A stretch of 64,000 nt of DNA from Bacteroidota bacterium (GTDB lineage: Bacteria; Bacteroidota; Bacteroidia; JACCXN01): positions 1 to 64,000 of the forward strand of contig JACCXN010000042.1 in NCBI GenBank assembly GCA_013696965.1, written 5' to 3'. Below are positions 40,447 to 48,924 of the stretch, piece after piece (the first letter of the stretch is position 1; every line of letters starts with the position of its first letter). Both the position numbers and the translations under genes were made by a program. A model generated the notes under the pieces. That model had not been told where the DNA came from. It did not search any database and saw only the letters and a program-made list of their open reading frames with translations.

Positions 40447-41672
40447 TATTTGATAATTGTTATTGATCCCCGGAATATTTCCGCTGATTTGTCATCTGTT
40501 TTTGCGTTTAAATCTATAGTATAAAAATATGTGGAAGCAGGAAGTTCCACTCCCAAACTTGATCCATCCCATTCCTCATTTTGTTCATACCCCTTTGATC
40601 TAAAAACCTTTTGCCCCCATCGGTTGTATATATCAATAACACAATCAGGGTAGTAATTTATAAAATGTATCTGCCAAACATCATTTACACCATCTCCATT
40701 AGGAGTAAAAGCATTTGGAATTACAATGCGCGGCAAAACAAAAACAGTAACCTTATCCTGTGCATTACAAAGTTCATCACTGTAAGTATATGTAGTGTAT
40801 GTAGTTGTTCCACCAGGAGAGGCAATGGGAGATTGAGTTTCAAAACTATTTAATCCTGATGGAGGATTCCACAAATAAAAGATCCCATTTCCATCTGCAA
40901 ACAGTTGAACACTTCCTCCTTGAATTATTGTTTTGTCTTCTCCTGCATTAACAAAAAGTGTATTATTAAGTTCCTGAACATAAAATTCTTCTTTTTGTTT
41001 GCATCCAAAAGCATCTGTAACAGAAACAGTATGATTTCCAACATTAAGCTCAGAAAAACTATTGCTGTTTTGTGGTGTACCCTCCAACATGGAATAGGTA
41101 TAAGGGCCAGGCCCCATATTAATGCTATCAATTTTTACAGCACCTTTCTTTTGAAAACAAGTGGCATCCTCAATATCAGCTTCTGCTGAATATGTTACAG
41201 CATCTCCAGAAATACTAATTTCAATAGTGCAGGCAGAAGGCAATCCAGCATTTTCACTATTAATTATCAAATAATAAGTGGTATGTGGATTCAGAGAAGT
41301 TCCACTTAATGAAAATGTTCCCTGTGATCCACTATTGCAATCAAGTTCTGTATAATTTGAAGGATTGCAACCTGAAGCTGAAGAAATAAGTGTTCCGCTT
41401 ACCTGGGTCCCTGCATCGCAAACCGAATTAACTTTTACAGAAGCATTACCACCCTTTTGATTGGTAGTAAATTTATACCATGTTGTATTGTTGGTGCTAT
41501 GGCAGGCAGAGGTCCAGGAATCAGCACCTGCATTAGAATTACTGGCACTGTGGCTTTCTCCGAAACATACTTGCTGGGCTCCCGAACATTCATTGTTGGC
41601 AGGTTGAGCTGCTAGAACCAGACTAAACAAAGAAAACACAAAAAACAAAAGTAATGGCAAAGGTCTTTTCAT
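40446..41672 (-). CDS. T9SS type B cargo with one SprB-like unit
   Basis: 408 residues. A signal peptide to about residue 22 (LVLAAQ) is followed by a Cys-rich N-terminal beta domain (residues ~27-155) of the kind seen in Bacteroidota surface proteins (NECSGAQQVCFGE...). Next come one SprB-like unit (about 165-232), an Ig-like segment (about 235-312) and a type B sorting domain (IPNAFTPNGDGVNDVW...DIYNRWGQKVF). It is a small version of the giant adhesin layout and is coupled to its own PorP/SprF gene. The ligand is unknown. Confidence 0.88.
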   Translation of the reverse strand: MKRPLPLLLFFVFSLFSLVLAAQPANNECSGAQQVCFGESHSASNSNAGADSWTSACHSTNNTTWYKFTTNQKGGNASVKVNSVCDAGTQVSGTLISSASGCNPSNYTELDCNSGSQGTFSLSGTSLNPHTTYYLIINSENAGLPSACTIEISISGDAVTYSAEADIEDATCFQKKGAVKIDSINMGPGPYTYSMLEGTPQNSNSFSELNVGNHTVSVTDAFGCKQKEEFYVQELNNTLFVNAGEDKTIIQGGSVQLFADGNGIFYLWNPPSGLNSFETQSPIASPGGTTTYTTYTYSDELCNAQDKVTVFVLPRIVIPNAFTPNGDGVNDVWQIHFINYYPDCVIDIYNRWGQKVFRSKGYEQNEEWDGSSLGVELPASTYFYTIDLNAKTDDKSAEIFRGSITIIK

Positions 41673-41696
41673 TCAAATAAAATATGGGTGAAAATA

Positions 41697-41704
41697 CAAA
41701 AATA
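41697..41704 (-). promoter_or_regulatory. Promoter of the 408-residue cargo/PorP pair
   Basis: The minus strand reads TATTTTTG (TAnnTTTG), preceded by TTTG with an 18-bp spacer, matching both parts of the Bacteroidota promoter consensus. The G lies about 25 bp before the ATG at 41672. Confidence 0.7.
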
Positions 41705-41794
41705 TTTTGCAAAAGACATTTTCAAAATAATTAGGAAAAAATTATGAAATCACGGGTTTAATTCTTATTTCAATTTTCTACTAATCAGTATTAA

Positions 41795-43120
41795 TTATAA
41801 AAATTCATTTGCCAGGTTTGCTAGTTCAGATCTTTCGCCTTTTTCGAGTGTAATATGAGCATAAAGAGCTTGATTCCTGATTCTATCTATTAAATATGAA
41901 AGCCCGTTACTTTGAGTGTCAAGATAAGGTGTATCTATTTGAAAAACATCACCCGTGAATATTATTTTTGTGTTTTCTCCTGCCCTGGAAATAATGGTTT
42001 TAATTTCATGAGGAGTAAGATTTTGGGCCTCATCCACAATGAAAAAAATATTGGAAAAGCTTCTACCCCTGATATAAGCTAATGGAGTAATTACGATTTT
42101 TTCATTTTCAATCATTTCATTTATATTCTTCTGCTCTTTATCTTTTTCGCCAAACTGGTTCTTTATAAATTTCAGATTGTCCCACAAGGGTTCCATATAT
42201 GGGTTTAATTTTGATTTAATATCTCCCGGTAAATATCCTATGTCCTTATTACTTAAAGGCACAATTGGTCTTGCCAAATGAATTTGCAGGTAGTTCCTTC
42301 GCTGTTCAAGGGCACCTGCCAGGGAAAGCAGCGTTTTCCCTGTTCCTGCAACACCTTGTATTGTCACCAACTTTACATTTGGGTTTAAAATAGCATGCAT
42401 TGCAAATGCTTGCTCCGCATTTCGTGGGGTAATACCAAAAGCAGAACTCTTAGTTACCCTTTCAAGATTGCCACTTAAACTATTAAAATAAGCCAGAACA
42501 GATTTTTGGTCACTCTTTAAAATGTAATAATGATTAGCTGAAACAGCACCCTTAATGATTTTATTTGAATCACAGAAACCCTTTTCATACACCTCATCAA
42601 TTATGCTTTCAGGCGTTTTTTCAATAATTGTTTTACCTGAATAAAGATCTTCTGGAGCCTTTATTTTTCCTGTTTCATAATCTTCGGCAGTTAAATTAAG
42701 CGATTTGGCCTTTATTCTTAAATTTATATCCTTGGTTACCATTATCACTTTTTTTTCTGGAAATTGTTCAGAAAGATAAAGTGCGGCATTCAAAATCCTG
42801 TGGTCGGCCTTATTTTCTCCGAAAACTTTTTGAGCATCAATGGAAGCATTCTCATTCATTACTATTTTGAGCCTTCCTAATCCTTTTTCCTTAAAATTTA
42901 TCCAGTCCTGAAGTGTGCCTTGGCCTGAAATCTTATCAATAAAACGAATAAATTCACGGGCCTCAAAGTTTTTTGTATCATTCCCTTTTTTGAAATTATC
43001 AAGCTCTTCAAGTACTGTTATGGGTATTGCTACATCATGTTCTTTAAAACTTTTAATAGAATTATGATCGTATAGAATTACAGAAGTATCCAAAACAAAA
43101 ATTTTACTGATCTTTTTCAT
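41795..43120 (-). CDS. PIN-domain/PhoH-family ATPase
   Basis: 441 residues with two domains. The N-terminal PIN nuclease domain (about 1-140) has the acidic start VLDTSVILYDH and later VTKDINLRIKA. The C-terminal PhoH ATPase (about 230-441) has Walker A GVAGTGKTLL and Walker B FFIVDEAQNLTP. Fused PIN-PhoH proteins are thought to couple RNA unwinding with cleavage; the substrate here is unknown. A TAACTTTG promoter lies about 125 bp upstream. The gene stands alone. Confidence 0.92.
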   Translation of the reverse strand: MKKISKIFVLDTSVILYDHNSIKSFKEHDVAIPITVLEELDNFKKGNDTKNFEAREFIRFIDKISGQGTLQDWINFKEKGLGRLKIVMNENASIDAQKVFGENKADHRILNAALYLSEQFPEKKVIMVTKDINLRIKAKSLNLTAEDYETGKIKAPEDLYSGKTIIEKTPESIIDEVYEKGFCDSNKIIKGAVSANHYYILKSDQKSVLAYFNSLSGNLERVTKSSAFGITPRNAEQAFAMHAILNPNVKLVTIQGVAGTGKTLLSLAGALEQRRNYLQIHLARPIVPLSNKDIGYLPGDIKSKLNPYMEPLWDNLKFIKNQFGEKDKEQKNINEMIENEKIVITPLAYIRGRSFSNIFFIVDEAQNLTPHEIKTIISRAGENTKIIFTGDVFQIDTPYLDTQSNGLSYLIDRIRNQALYAHITLEKGERSELANLANEFL

Positions 43121-43469
43121 GGCTTTATTCTATATGGGATTAAAAATAACTATATTTTCACATAACTGTTAGGTGATTTAAAATAAATAGAATTTTGTTT
43201 TTTGAGTTTAAAAAATTCAAACCTTATGTTGGGCTATCTATGAACCAAAGTTAAAGGAAATAAAAGGAACAATAAAAACATTGGACTAAACTAATTTTTC
43301 AATTTTCACTGTGCTGTAAATAGTATCTATAAACAAATATAGTGAAATCAGGAATTTCTGAAAAGCCACAGATTTTCATTTGCCAATCAAATTAGCAATG
43401 AAAATAAAGATTTTAGCCTATTTCCTTTTATTTTTTTATTTTTACTGCCTTTAATAAAAAACATTGCTG
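43121..43469. other. Divergent intergenic region with phoH promoter
   Basis: 349 bp between phoH (minus) and the isomerase gene (plus). It contains TAACTTTG on the minus strand at 43246-43253, an exact TAnnTTTG match. An upstream TTG lies at about the right -33 spacing. No convincing plus-strand promoter or ORF is seen. Confidence 0.6.
43246..43253 (-). promoter_or_regulatory. Promoter -7 element of the PhoH-family gene
   Basis: The minus strand reads TAACTTTG, with TTG about 19 bp further upstream. It implies a leader of roughly 120 nt before the ATG at 43120. Confidence 0.55.
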
Positions 43470-44453
43470 ATGTTCGAACTAATAACAAATTTTCCACAAC
43501 AACTCCGGGAAGCAATAAAGATAGGAGAAAGTGCAAGTTTAACAAAGGCCAAAGTACCCATATCCAATATAGTGATATCAGGACTTGGGGGGTCAGGGAT
43601 TGGAGGAAGCATTGCATCACAATTGTTTGAAAAGGAAAGTCCTGTTCCAATTACTGTAAACAATAAATATTTTCTACCAGCCTTCGTTAATAGTAATACT
43701 CTGGTTATTATTTCTTCCTATTCCGGAAATACTGAAGAAACTATCTCTTGTATGAAGGAGGCAATGAAGAAAAGTGCAAAAATTGTTTGCATTACTTCAG
43801 GAGGAGCAATTGCAGAAATGGCAATTAACAACAAACTTGATTTTATTAAAATTCCAGGTGGAAATCCTCCACGCACATGTCTTGGTTATTCATTAACCCA
43901 GTTAATGTATATTCTTTCTTTCTATGGAATCATAAGTCCATCCTTTAAAGAAAAATTAAATGCAGCCATTGAATTAATCATTGATCAAAAACCTCAAATT
44001 ATTGTAGAATCCAAGGCAGTTGCTGCAAAACTTTTACATAAATTACCTGTTATATATTCTGTTTCATCCGGAGAAGCCATTTCAATTCGATTTAGGCAAC
44101 AACTCAATGAAAATGCGAAGGTACTTTGCTGGCACCATGTTTTTCCAGAACTCAACCACAATGAACTTGTTGGCTGGACAGAAAAAAACGAGAACATGGC
44201 TGTTGTAATTTTCAGAAACAACACCGACTTTATAAGGAACCAAAACAGAATTGAAATATCAAAACAAATAATTGCACGTTATACTTCTACAATAATTGAA
44301 ATATTTTCAAAGGGCGAATCCAATATAGAGCATGCCATTTACCTGATTCATTTGGGAGATTGGATATCCTATTTCCTTGCAGATTTAAAAGGCATTGATG
44401 CAGTAGAGGTTAAAGTTATCGACCTATTGAAATCAGAGTTATTAAAAAGTTGA
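43470..44453 (+). CDS. Bifunctional phosphoglucose/phosphomannose isomerase (SIS fold)
   Basis: About 327 residues from the ATG at 43470 (an in-frame TTG lies at 43464). Two SIS domains are visible, with the first strand-loop SGLGGSGIGGSIASQ and the SSYSGNTEETI phosphate loop, plus LNENAKVLCWHHVFPELNHNE near the active site. The pattern matches the archaeal-type PGI/PMI family rather than classic Pgi. It interconverts glucose-6-P or mannose-6-P with fructose-6-P. It is followed at 7 bp by lipB. Confidence 0.85.
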   Translation: MFELITNFPQQLREAIKIGESASLTKAKVPISNIVISGLGGSGIGGSIASQLFEKESPVPITVNNKYFLPAFVNSNTLVIISSYSGNTEETISCMKEAMKKSAKIVCITSGGAIAEMAINNKLDFIKIPGGNPPRTCLGYSLTQLMYILSFYGIISPSFKEKLNAAIELIIDQKPQIIVESKAVAAKLLHKLPVIYSVSSGEAISIRFRQQLNENAKVLCWHHVFPELNHNELVGWTEKNENMAVVIFRNNTDFIRNQNRIEISKQIIARYTSTIIEIFSKGESNIEHAIYLIHLGDWISYFLADLKGIDAVEVKVIDLLKSELLKS

Positions 44454-44460
44454 GGTGTAA

Positions 44461-45165
44461 ATGCAGCGAGTAGAATTCAGGGATCTTGGATTAATTGATT
44501 ATAAGCAAGCCTGGGACCTGCAGGAGAAAATTTTTCAACAAATAATTTCAGAAAAAGTAAAAAACAGGGAACTCCTTCCAGAACAACAAAAAAAAACGCC
44601 CGGCTACTTACTATTTTGTGAACATCCCCATGTTTTCACCCTTGGAAAAAGTGGCTCAGTAGACAATCTGCTTATTGATGAAAAGGGATTGGCAGAAAAA
44701 AATGCAACTTATTATAAAATCAACAGAGGGGGCGATATTACTTATCATGGTCCAGGTCAACTTGTGGGTTACCCCATTCTTGATTTAGATAATTTTTTTA
44801 CAGATATTCACAAGTACTTGCGTTATCTTGAAGAAGCAATTATTCTAACACTTGCTGAATATGGAATAGAGGCTGGCCGTTTTCCTGGCTATACAGGCGT
44901 TTGGCTTGAGCCAGAAAATCCTGAAAAAGCGAGGAAGATTTGTGCCATGGGAGTAAGATGTAGCAGGTGGGTAACCATGCATGGTTTTGCCTTTAATGTA
45001 AACACCAGCCTTGATTATTTCAACCTGATTGTTCCTTGTGGTATAAAGGATAAGGATGTAACCTCAATGAAAAAAGAACTTAATGGAGATGTTGATATCA
45101 TTGAGGTTAAAAATAAATTAAAATCACATTTGGAAACACTTTTCCATATGGCCCTTTTTGATTAA
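44461..45165 (+). CDS. lipB: Octanoyl-[ACP]:protein octanoyltransferase
   Basis: 234 residues. LipB moves octanoyl groups from ACP to lipoyl domains, the first step of lipoylation. Family landmarks are CEHPHVFTLGKSG, NRGGDITYHGPGQLVGYPI, the catalytic lysine region KICAMGVRCSRWVTMHGFAFNV, and the catalytic Cys in FNLIVPCGI. It is 7 bp after the isomerase gene and 20 bp before the serine hydrolase gene, so a common transcript is likely. No lipA is in the window. Confidence 0.96.
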   Translation: MQRVEFRDLGLIDYKQAWDLQEKIFQQIISEKVKNRELLPEQQKKTPGYLLFCEHPHVFTLGKSGSVDNLLIDEKGLAEKNATYYKINRGGDITYHGPGQLVGYPILDLDNFFTDIHKYLRYLEEAIILTLAEYGIEAGRFPGYTGVWLEPENPEKARKICAMGVRCSRWVTMHGFAFNVNTSLDYFNLIVPCGIKDKDVTSMKKELNGDVDIIEVKNKLKSHLETLFHMALFD

Positions 45166-45185
45166 ATTGTATTTAGAAGAAATTA

Positions 45186-46346
45186 ATGAAAGCACTGAAA
45201 AAAATATTGGCGGTAGTATTCCTTGTAATTGCTCTTGCAAATGTTCTGGTTTTTGTTTCGGGTAATACACATTTGTATAAAGCCATTGCCAACACTTATT
45301 TTAAAGGCCGCTCGGGACCTAGTATTACAGAATATGGAATTTTTTCGAGCCGGGAAATAAAAAATGGAACACCCCAGCCGTGGAATTTAAGTACAAAGTA
45401 CAACACTGGCAAAATAGATGAAAGCCTAAAGGAGCAAATGGAAGCTTTGGAAACTGTATCTCTTCTAGTGATCCGGGATGATTCAATAAATTTCGAACAA
45501 TACTATGATGGATTTGATAAGGACATGAAATCAAATTCTTTTTCAATGGCAAAAACTATTGTTGGAATATTAACAGGAGTGGCTTTAAAAGAAGGTCAAA
45601 TCAAAAGCCTTGACCAACCAGTGGGAGATTTTTTGCCGGAATTTAAGGAGGGGAAAAAATCCAAAATAAAAATCCGTCATTTATTAACAATGAGTGCAGG
45701 AATGGATTTTGATGAAGATTACAAAAGTCCATTTGCTTATCCTGCCCTGGCTTATTATGGTACAGATTTACGATCCCTTACTTTAAAATACAATGCATTG
45801 GAAGAGCCTGGGACCATATTCAGGTATTTGAGCGGAGATACCCAGCTTCTGGCTTTTGTGCTAGCTGAGGCCACAGGTAAAACAATAAGCGATTACGCTT
45901 CAGAAAAATTATGGAAACCCATGGGTGCCGAACATCCTGCTTTTTGGAATCTTGATTCTGAAAATGGCGTTGAAAAAGCATACTGTTGCTTTATTTCAAA
46001 CGCACGTGATTTTGCAAGACTCGGGAAATTGTATTTAAACTGGGGCAATTGGCATGGAAAACAAATTGTTGACTCTACTTTTGTAGCTGAATCTATAATA
46101 CCTGCAAAATTGGTTGATAAACAAGGAAACAGCAACAAAAATTATGGTTTAAAATGGTGGTTGGTAAAATATAAGGAAATGCCAATATTTTATGCTCGTG
46201 GAATTCTTGGCCAGTATATTATTTGTATTCCTCAAATGAACATGATTATTGTGAGGCTAGGACATAAAAGAGAAGTAACTTTACCGGGAAACCACCCCTC
46301 AGATTTATTTGTATATATTGATGCGGCTTTACAGGCCCAAAATTAA
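45186..46346 (+). CDS. Serine hydrolase of the beta-lactamase/class C family
   Basis: 386 residues with an N-terminal hydrophobic anchor or signal (AVVFLVIALANVLVFVSG). The active-site Ser-Lys motif is SMAK in SFSMAKTIVG, and the second motif appears as FRYLSGDTQ (Y-x-S in place of Y-x-N). The third KTG-like motif is not clear. Relatives act as esterases, D-aminopeptidases or PBP-like enzymes, so it should not be read as an antibiotic-resistance gene. It is third in the isomerase-lipB cluster. Confidence 0.85.
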   Translation: MKALKKILAVVFLVIALANVLVFVSGNTHLYKAIANTYFKGRSGPSITEYGIFSSREIKNGTPQPWNLSTKYNTGKIDESLKEQMEALETVSLLVIRDDSINFEQYYDGFDKDMKSNSFSMAKTIVGILTGVALKEGQIKSLDQPVGDFLPEFKEGKKSKIKIRHLLTMSAGMDFDEDYKSPFAYPALAYYGTDLRSLTLKYNALEEPGTIFRYLSGDTQLLAFVLAEATGKTISDYASEKLWKPMGAEHPAFWNLDSENGVEKAYCCFISNARDFARLGKLYLNWGNWHGKQIVDSTFVAESIIPAKLVDKQGNSNKNYGLKWWLVKYKEMPIFYARGILGQYIICIPQMNMIIVRLGHKREVTLPGNHPSDLFVYIDAALQAQN

Positions 46347-46464
46347 AATTTTCTATACATTACCAAAGAAATTCTTCTTTCAATAAAAGTAGAATTAGTA
46401 AGTTATTTAATAGATTACATTGTATATTTTAAATTAACGAATGTAATTTTATCGCATTTATAAA

Positions 46465-46869
46465 ATGAAAAAAGATATTCCTGTATTAGAAGTTAAAGAT
46501 ATTGCAATTGCTATTGTTAAAGAGGAAAACGAACTTGCTCAAACCATTTGGAATGTTTACATGCTCAATTTAAAAAACATGGAAATAGAAGGAGTGCTTG
46601 TAACTTCTAAGGGTTATGGAATTGTAAATGAAAAAAAACTAACTACCTCCACATTAAGACATTTCTTAGATAAAATGGCACCCATGTCATACATGAAAAT
46701 TGAACCTATAATGGAAGATGTTTTCAAACTGAACAATGAGTACTGGATAAGTTTTTATCAAAACAAAACATTGTTTGATAAAAAATATATATTTTTAGCT
46801 GAAAGCGTAACCCAGGAAAACCTTATTACCATTCCCTTAATAAACAAACCTGGAGTAATGATAAAATGA
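46465..46869 (+). CDS. Small conserved-looking cytoplasmic protein
   Basis: 134 residues, no signal peptide, mixed alpha/beta composition (VKDIAIAIVKEENELAQTIWNVYMLNLKN...). Coding character is good and there is no overlap with neighbours. I do not recognise the family. It stands alone after the serine hydrolase gene, separated by 118 bp. Confidence 0.7.
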   Translation: MKKDIPVLEVKDIAIAIVKEENELAQTIWNVYMLNLKNMEIEGVLVTSKGYGIVNEKKLTTSTLRHFLDKMAPMSYMKIEPIMEDVFKLNNEYWISFYQNKTLFDKKYIFLAESVTQENLITIPLINKPGVMIK

Positions 46870-47285
46870 AATGCTGCAATTAATTTTGCAGATTTCTTCA
46901 ATATAATTTCCTCCTTCAACAGAATCCTTTCTGCTCTTTTCCCAATTTTTCCAGTATAACCCATTTGATCAAAGGTCTCTAATCTGAAAACTTCCTGATT
47001 TCCATTCTTGAATCTCCGTTAATTTTCCTGGATTGTTTTTTCTGTGATTTTCCTTCCTAATATGATTGGTGTAAATACAGTAGCGGATTACAGCACCAAA
47101 CCAATAACCGTGGAAAAATAGGAGGTAAAAATTTATACACTTTGGGAGAGGGAGAAGAGCTGTTAAATAATTTTTCTTAGCTCTATTTCAAAGGCTTTGA
47201 AGATAAAAAGGGGAGTTATTCCACGAAATGGCACAGAATTTTCACATTCCCTTTCCTTAAAAACTTAATAGAATTCATCTGCCAT
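46870..47285. other. Gene-free stretch before the REP/RAYT locus
   Basis: 416 bp with no supported ORF or RNA. The minus strand has scraps of open frame interrupted by stops, consistent with decayed sequence. It ends at a type A sorting-domain remnant beside the transposon-like locus. Confidence 0.55.
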
Positions 47286-47363
47286 TTACCGGCTCACCAC
47301 TACTTTTTTTATCAATCTTTCCTTGTCCGTTTGCAGCTCCACAAAATAAACTCCCAGTGCACT
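47286..47363 (-). pseudogene. Truncated type A T9SS sorting-domain remnant
   Basis: The minus strand reads SALGVYFVEL...KKVVVSR followed by a stop, the last ~25 residues of a typical Por secretion type A domain (GVYFVEL strand, basic KK-V-V end). It is cut off upstream by the REP copies at 47369. No matching 5' part is found on the far side of the element at 48305, so the rest of the cargo gene has been lost. Confidence 0.7.
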
Positions 47364-47368
47364 CCTAC

Positions 47369-47552
47369 CCCCGTACGCTAAGCTGTGGGGCCAGCCTGTG
47401 GGAAGGGCTTAGTGTGGAGCCTATCCTGTAACTTTTAGTTACGCTTGCAGCATGCCAAACCCCCGTAGGCTAAGCTGTGGGGCCAGCCTGTGGGAAGGGC
47501 TTCGTGTGGAACCTATCCTGTAACTTTTAGTTACGCTTGCAGCATGCCAAAC
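47369..47552 (+). repeat. Two tandem REP copies
   Basis: 92-bp direct repeats with about four differences, each ending CATGCCAAAC. Each holds the stem-loop GTAACTTTTAGTTAC. GC content is markedly higher than the surrounding DNA. Confidence 0.85.
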
Positions 47553-47594
47553 TTCTTTTGCCGTATTAAATCCCATTTTAAAATAGTTATATGT

Positions 47595-48236
47595 ATGTCA
47601 GAGAAGTATAAAACAGATAGCGAAGGCTTATACTTTGTCAGTTTTAGTGTTGTTGGTTGGTTGGATATTTTTGTAAGAAGAAAGTACCAGGATATTTTAA
47701 CAGATAGTATAGCATATTGCCAGAAAAATAAGAACCTGAAAATTTATTGCTATTGCATTATGCCCAGCCATGTTCATTTTATAAGTTATTCCCAGAACAA
47801 AGAATTATCAAATATTTTGAGGGATTTAAAAGCATTTACCGCTAAACAACTAATAAATGAAATAGCCATGCACCGAACAGTGCACAAACGCTAATGAATA
47901 TAACATGGCTATACCATATGACCTTTAAAAAACAAATTATCTACATATGAAATTATGGAAAATCCACAGGAAAGCCGAAAAGAATATCTTTTGAATCAGT
48001 TCAGACATTATGGAAAAATAAGTCCGCAGAAACAAATTATGCAGTTTTGGAAACACGATAATCATCCATTTTATTTATATAGCAATAAAATGATCCAGCA
48101 GAAAATAGATTATATTCATGATAATCCGGTTGAAGCAGGTTTTGTAAACTATCCTTATGAATGGAGATTAAGCAGTGCAAATGAACAAAGCCCTATAAAA
48201 TTAAATGACAGGATTTTTGGTTGGCTGCAAGTGTAA
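47595..48236 (+). pseudogene. Y1/RAYT transposase interrupted by a 90-bp repeat unit
   Basis: The 5' part (ATG at 47595, MSEKYKTDSEGLYFVSFS) carries the HUH motif in MPSHVHFI. The 3' part carries the catalytic-tyrosine helix KIDYIHDNPVEAGFV. Between them a repeat unit supplies the stop TAA at 47892-47894, so the metal site and tyrosine lie in separate ORFs. Both parts are in the same frame because the insert is exactly 90 bp. Removing it gives LINEI-MENPQESRKE, which matches the usual RAYT run '...NPQESR'. Function is almost certainly lost. The longer frame from 47490 only translates the REP and is not the start. Confidence 0.9.
47857..47953 (+). repeat. Single ATGAAAT-bounded unit inside the transposase gene
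   Basis: One 90-bp unit runs from ATGAAAT (47857-47863) to just before the next ATGAAAT (47947-47953). It shares the arms AGCCATG and CATGGCT and the tail CTTTAAAAAACAAATTAT with the copies at 10-293 and 10466-10660. It lacks the long CCCGAT hairpin. Confidence 0.92.
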
Positions 48237-48305
48237 CTATAAGTTACAGGATAGGTTCCACACTAAGCCCTTCCCACAGGCTGTCCCGACAGCTTAGCGC
48301 GTACG
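48224..48305 (-). repeat. Inverted REP copy on the right side
   Basis: This is the reverse complement of the left REPs with scattered differences (GTAACTATAAGTTAC hairpin, CTAAGCCCTTCCC). Its hairpin overlaps the stop codon of the transposase (48234-48236). Confidence 0.85.
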
Positions 48306-48402
48306 GAGTGGGTGAATTAATAGGTTAATTCATAATAAGTTGTGTCAAAAGCAGGGTAAAATATTTCAAAATGATAAGTAGTTGAAAATTCACTGTTTTT
48401 AT

Positions 48403-48915
48403 TTATATAATACTATCTATAGATACTCCGATCAAACGTTCGATACTATTTCCATATAAATCTGTATAAAATCCTAATAAAAAGCTATCACTCTCATCAA
48501 AAGGTTGTGTGTTTTTAATATGAAGCTTCAAGTAAGCCTCCGGATTAATATAAAGCAGTGTTTTTTTCCTTTTGTCTGGCGAACATTCATCTCTTGCCCC
48601 TCCTTCCACAGAATCATAATATTTTTCTTTAATTGCCTTCATAGTATAGTAGTAATCGGAGGAACCTTCAAACTCCATTAAGAAATGACCATTCTTATCG
48701 GTTTTTATTGTTTTGGTAACAAATCCTCCAGAACAGCTAAAACATCCACTTTTATTTGCAATTAATATAACTGTGGCATCCGCTATGGGCTTGTTCGTAG
48801 TTTCGTCATAAACAGAACCTTTCTCTAATACCTTGTTGCAGTCTTTCTTTTTGCAGGAGAGCAGGAATTGGAAGACAATCAGAGCAAAAAAGATATATTG
48901 TTGATTTTTTAGCAT
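48403..48915 (-). CDS. Lipoprotein with carboxypeptidase-like regulatory domain
   Basis: About 170 residues from the ATG at 48915. A hydrophobic start ends in the lipobox FLLSC (KKKDCN after it). The rest resembles a small beta-sandwich (KGSVYDETTNKPIADATVILI...TDKNGHFLMEF) of the carboxypeptidase regulatory-like type, plus Cys residues (CFSC, DEC). It is probably a surface or periplasmic lipoprotein of unknown role. Confidence 0.72.
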   Translation of the reverse strand: MLKNQQYIFFALIVFQFLLSCKKKDCNKVLEKGSVYDETTNKPIADATVILIANKSGCFSCSGGFVTKTIKTDKNGHFLMEFEGSSDYYYTMKAIKEKYYDSVEGGARDECSPDKRKKTLLYINPEAYLKLHIKNTQPFDESDSFLLGFYTDLYGNSIERLIGVSIDSII

Positions 48916-48924
48916 AAAATACAA

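Larger units (their letters stand above)
47369..48305 (+). mobile_element. REP/RAYT transposon-like locus
   Basis: Two direct 92-bp REP copies (47369-47460 and 47461-47552) lie on the left, and one inverted copy (about 48224-48305) lies on the right. All contain the hairpin GTAACT-TTT-AGTTAC or a variant and a GC-rich stem (CTAAGCTGT...GGGAAGGGCTTAGTG). Between them is a Y1 (HUH) transposase gene. REPs in inverted orientation around a RAYT gene are typical of the family. The transposase is interrupted, so this copy should be inactive. Confidence 0.8.

Noticed and set aside
45186-46346. Beta-lactamase as an antibiotic-resistance gene
   Set aside because: Motif 2 is Y-x-S and a KTG motif is not clear; class C-fold hydrolases of this type are mostly esterase- or peptidase-like.
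46758-46964. 68-residue minus-strand ORF
   Set aside because: It overlaps the end of the 134-residue gene on the other strand and has no recognisable domain.
47490-47594. Upstream extension of the transposase ORF
   Set aside because: This part translates the REP and has no transposase residues; ATG 47595 gives the usual start.
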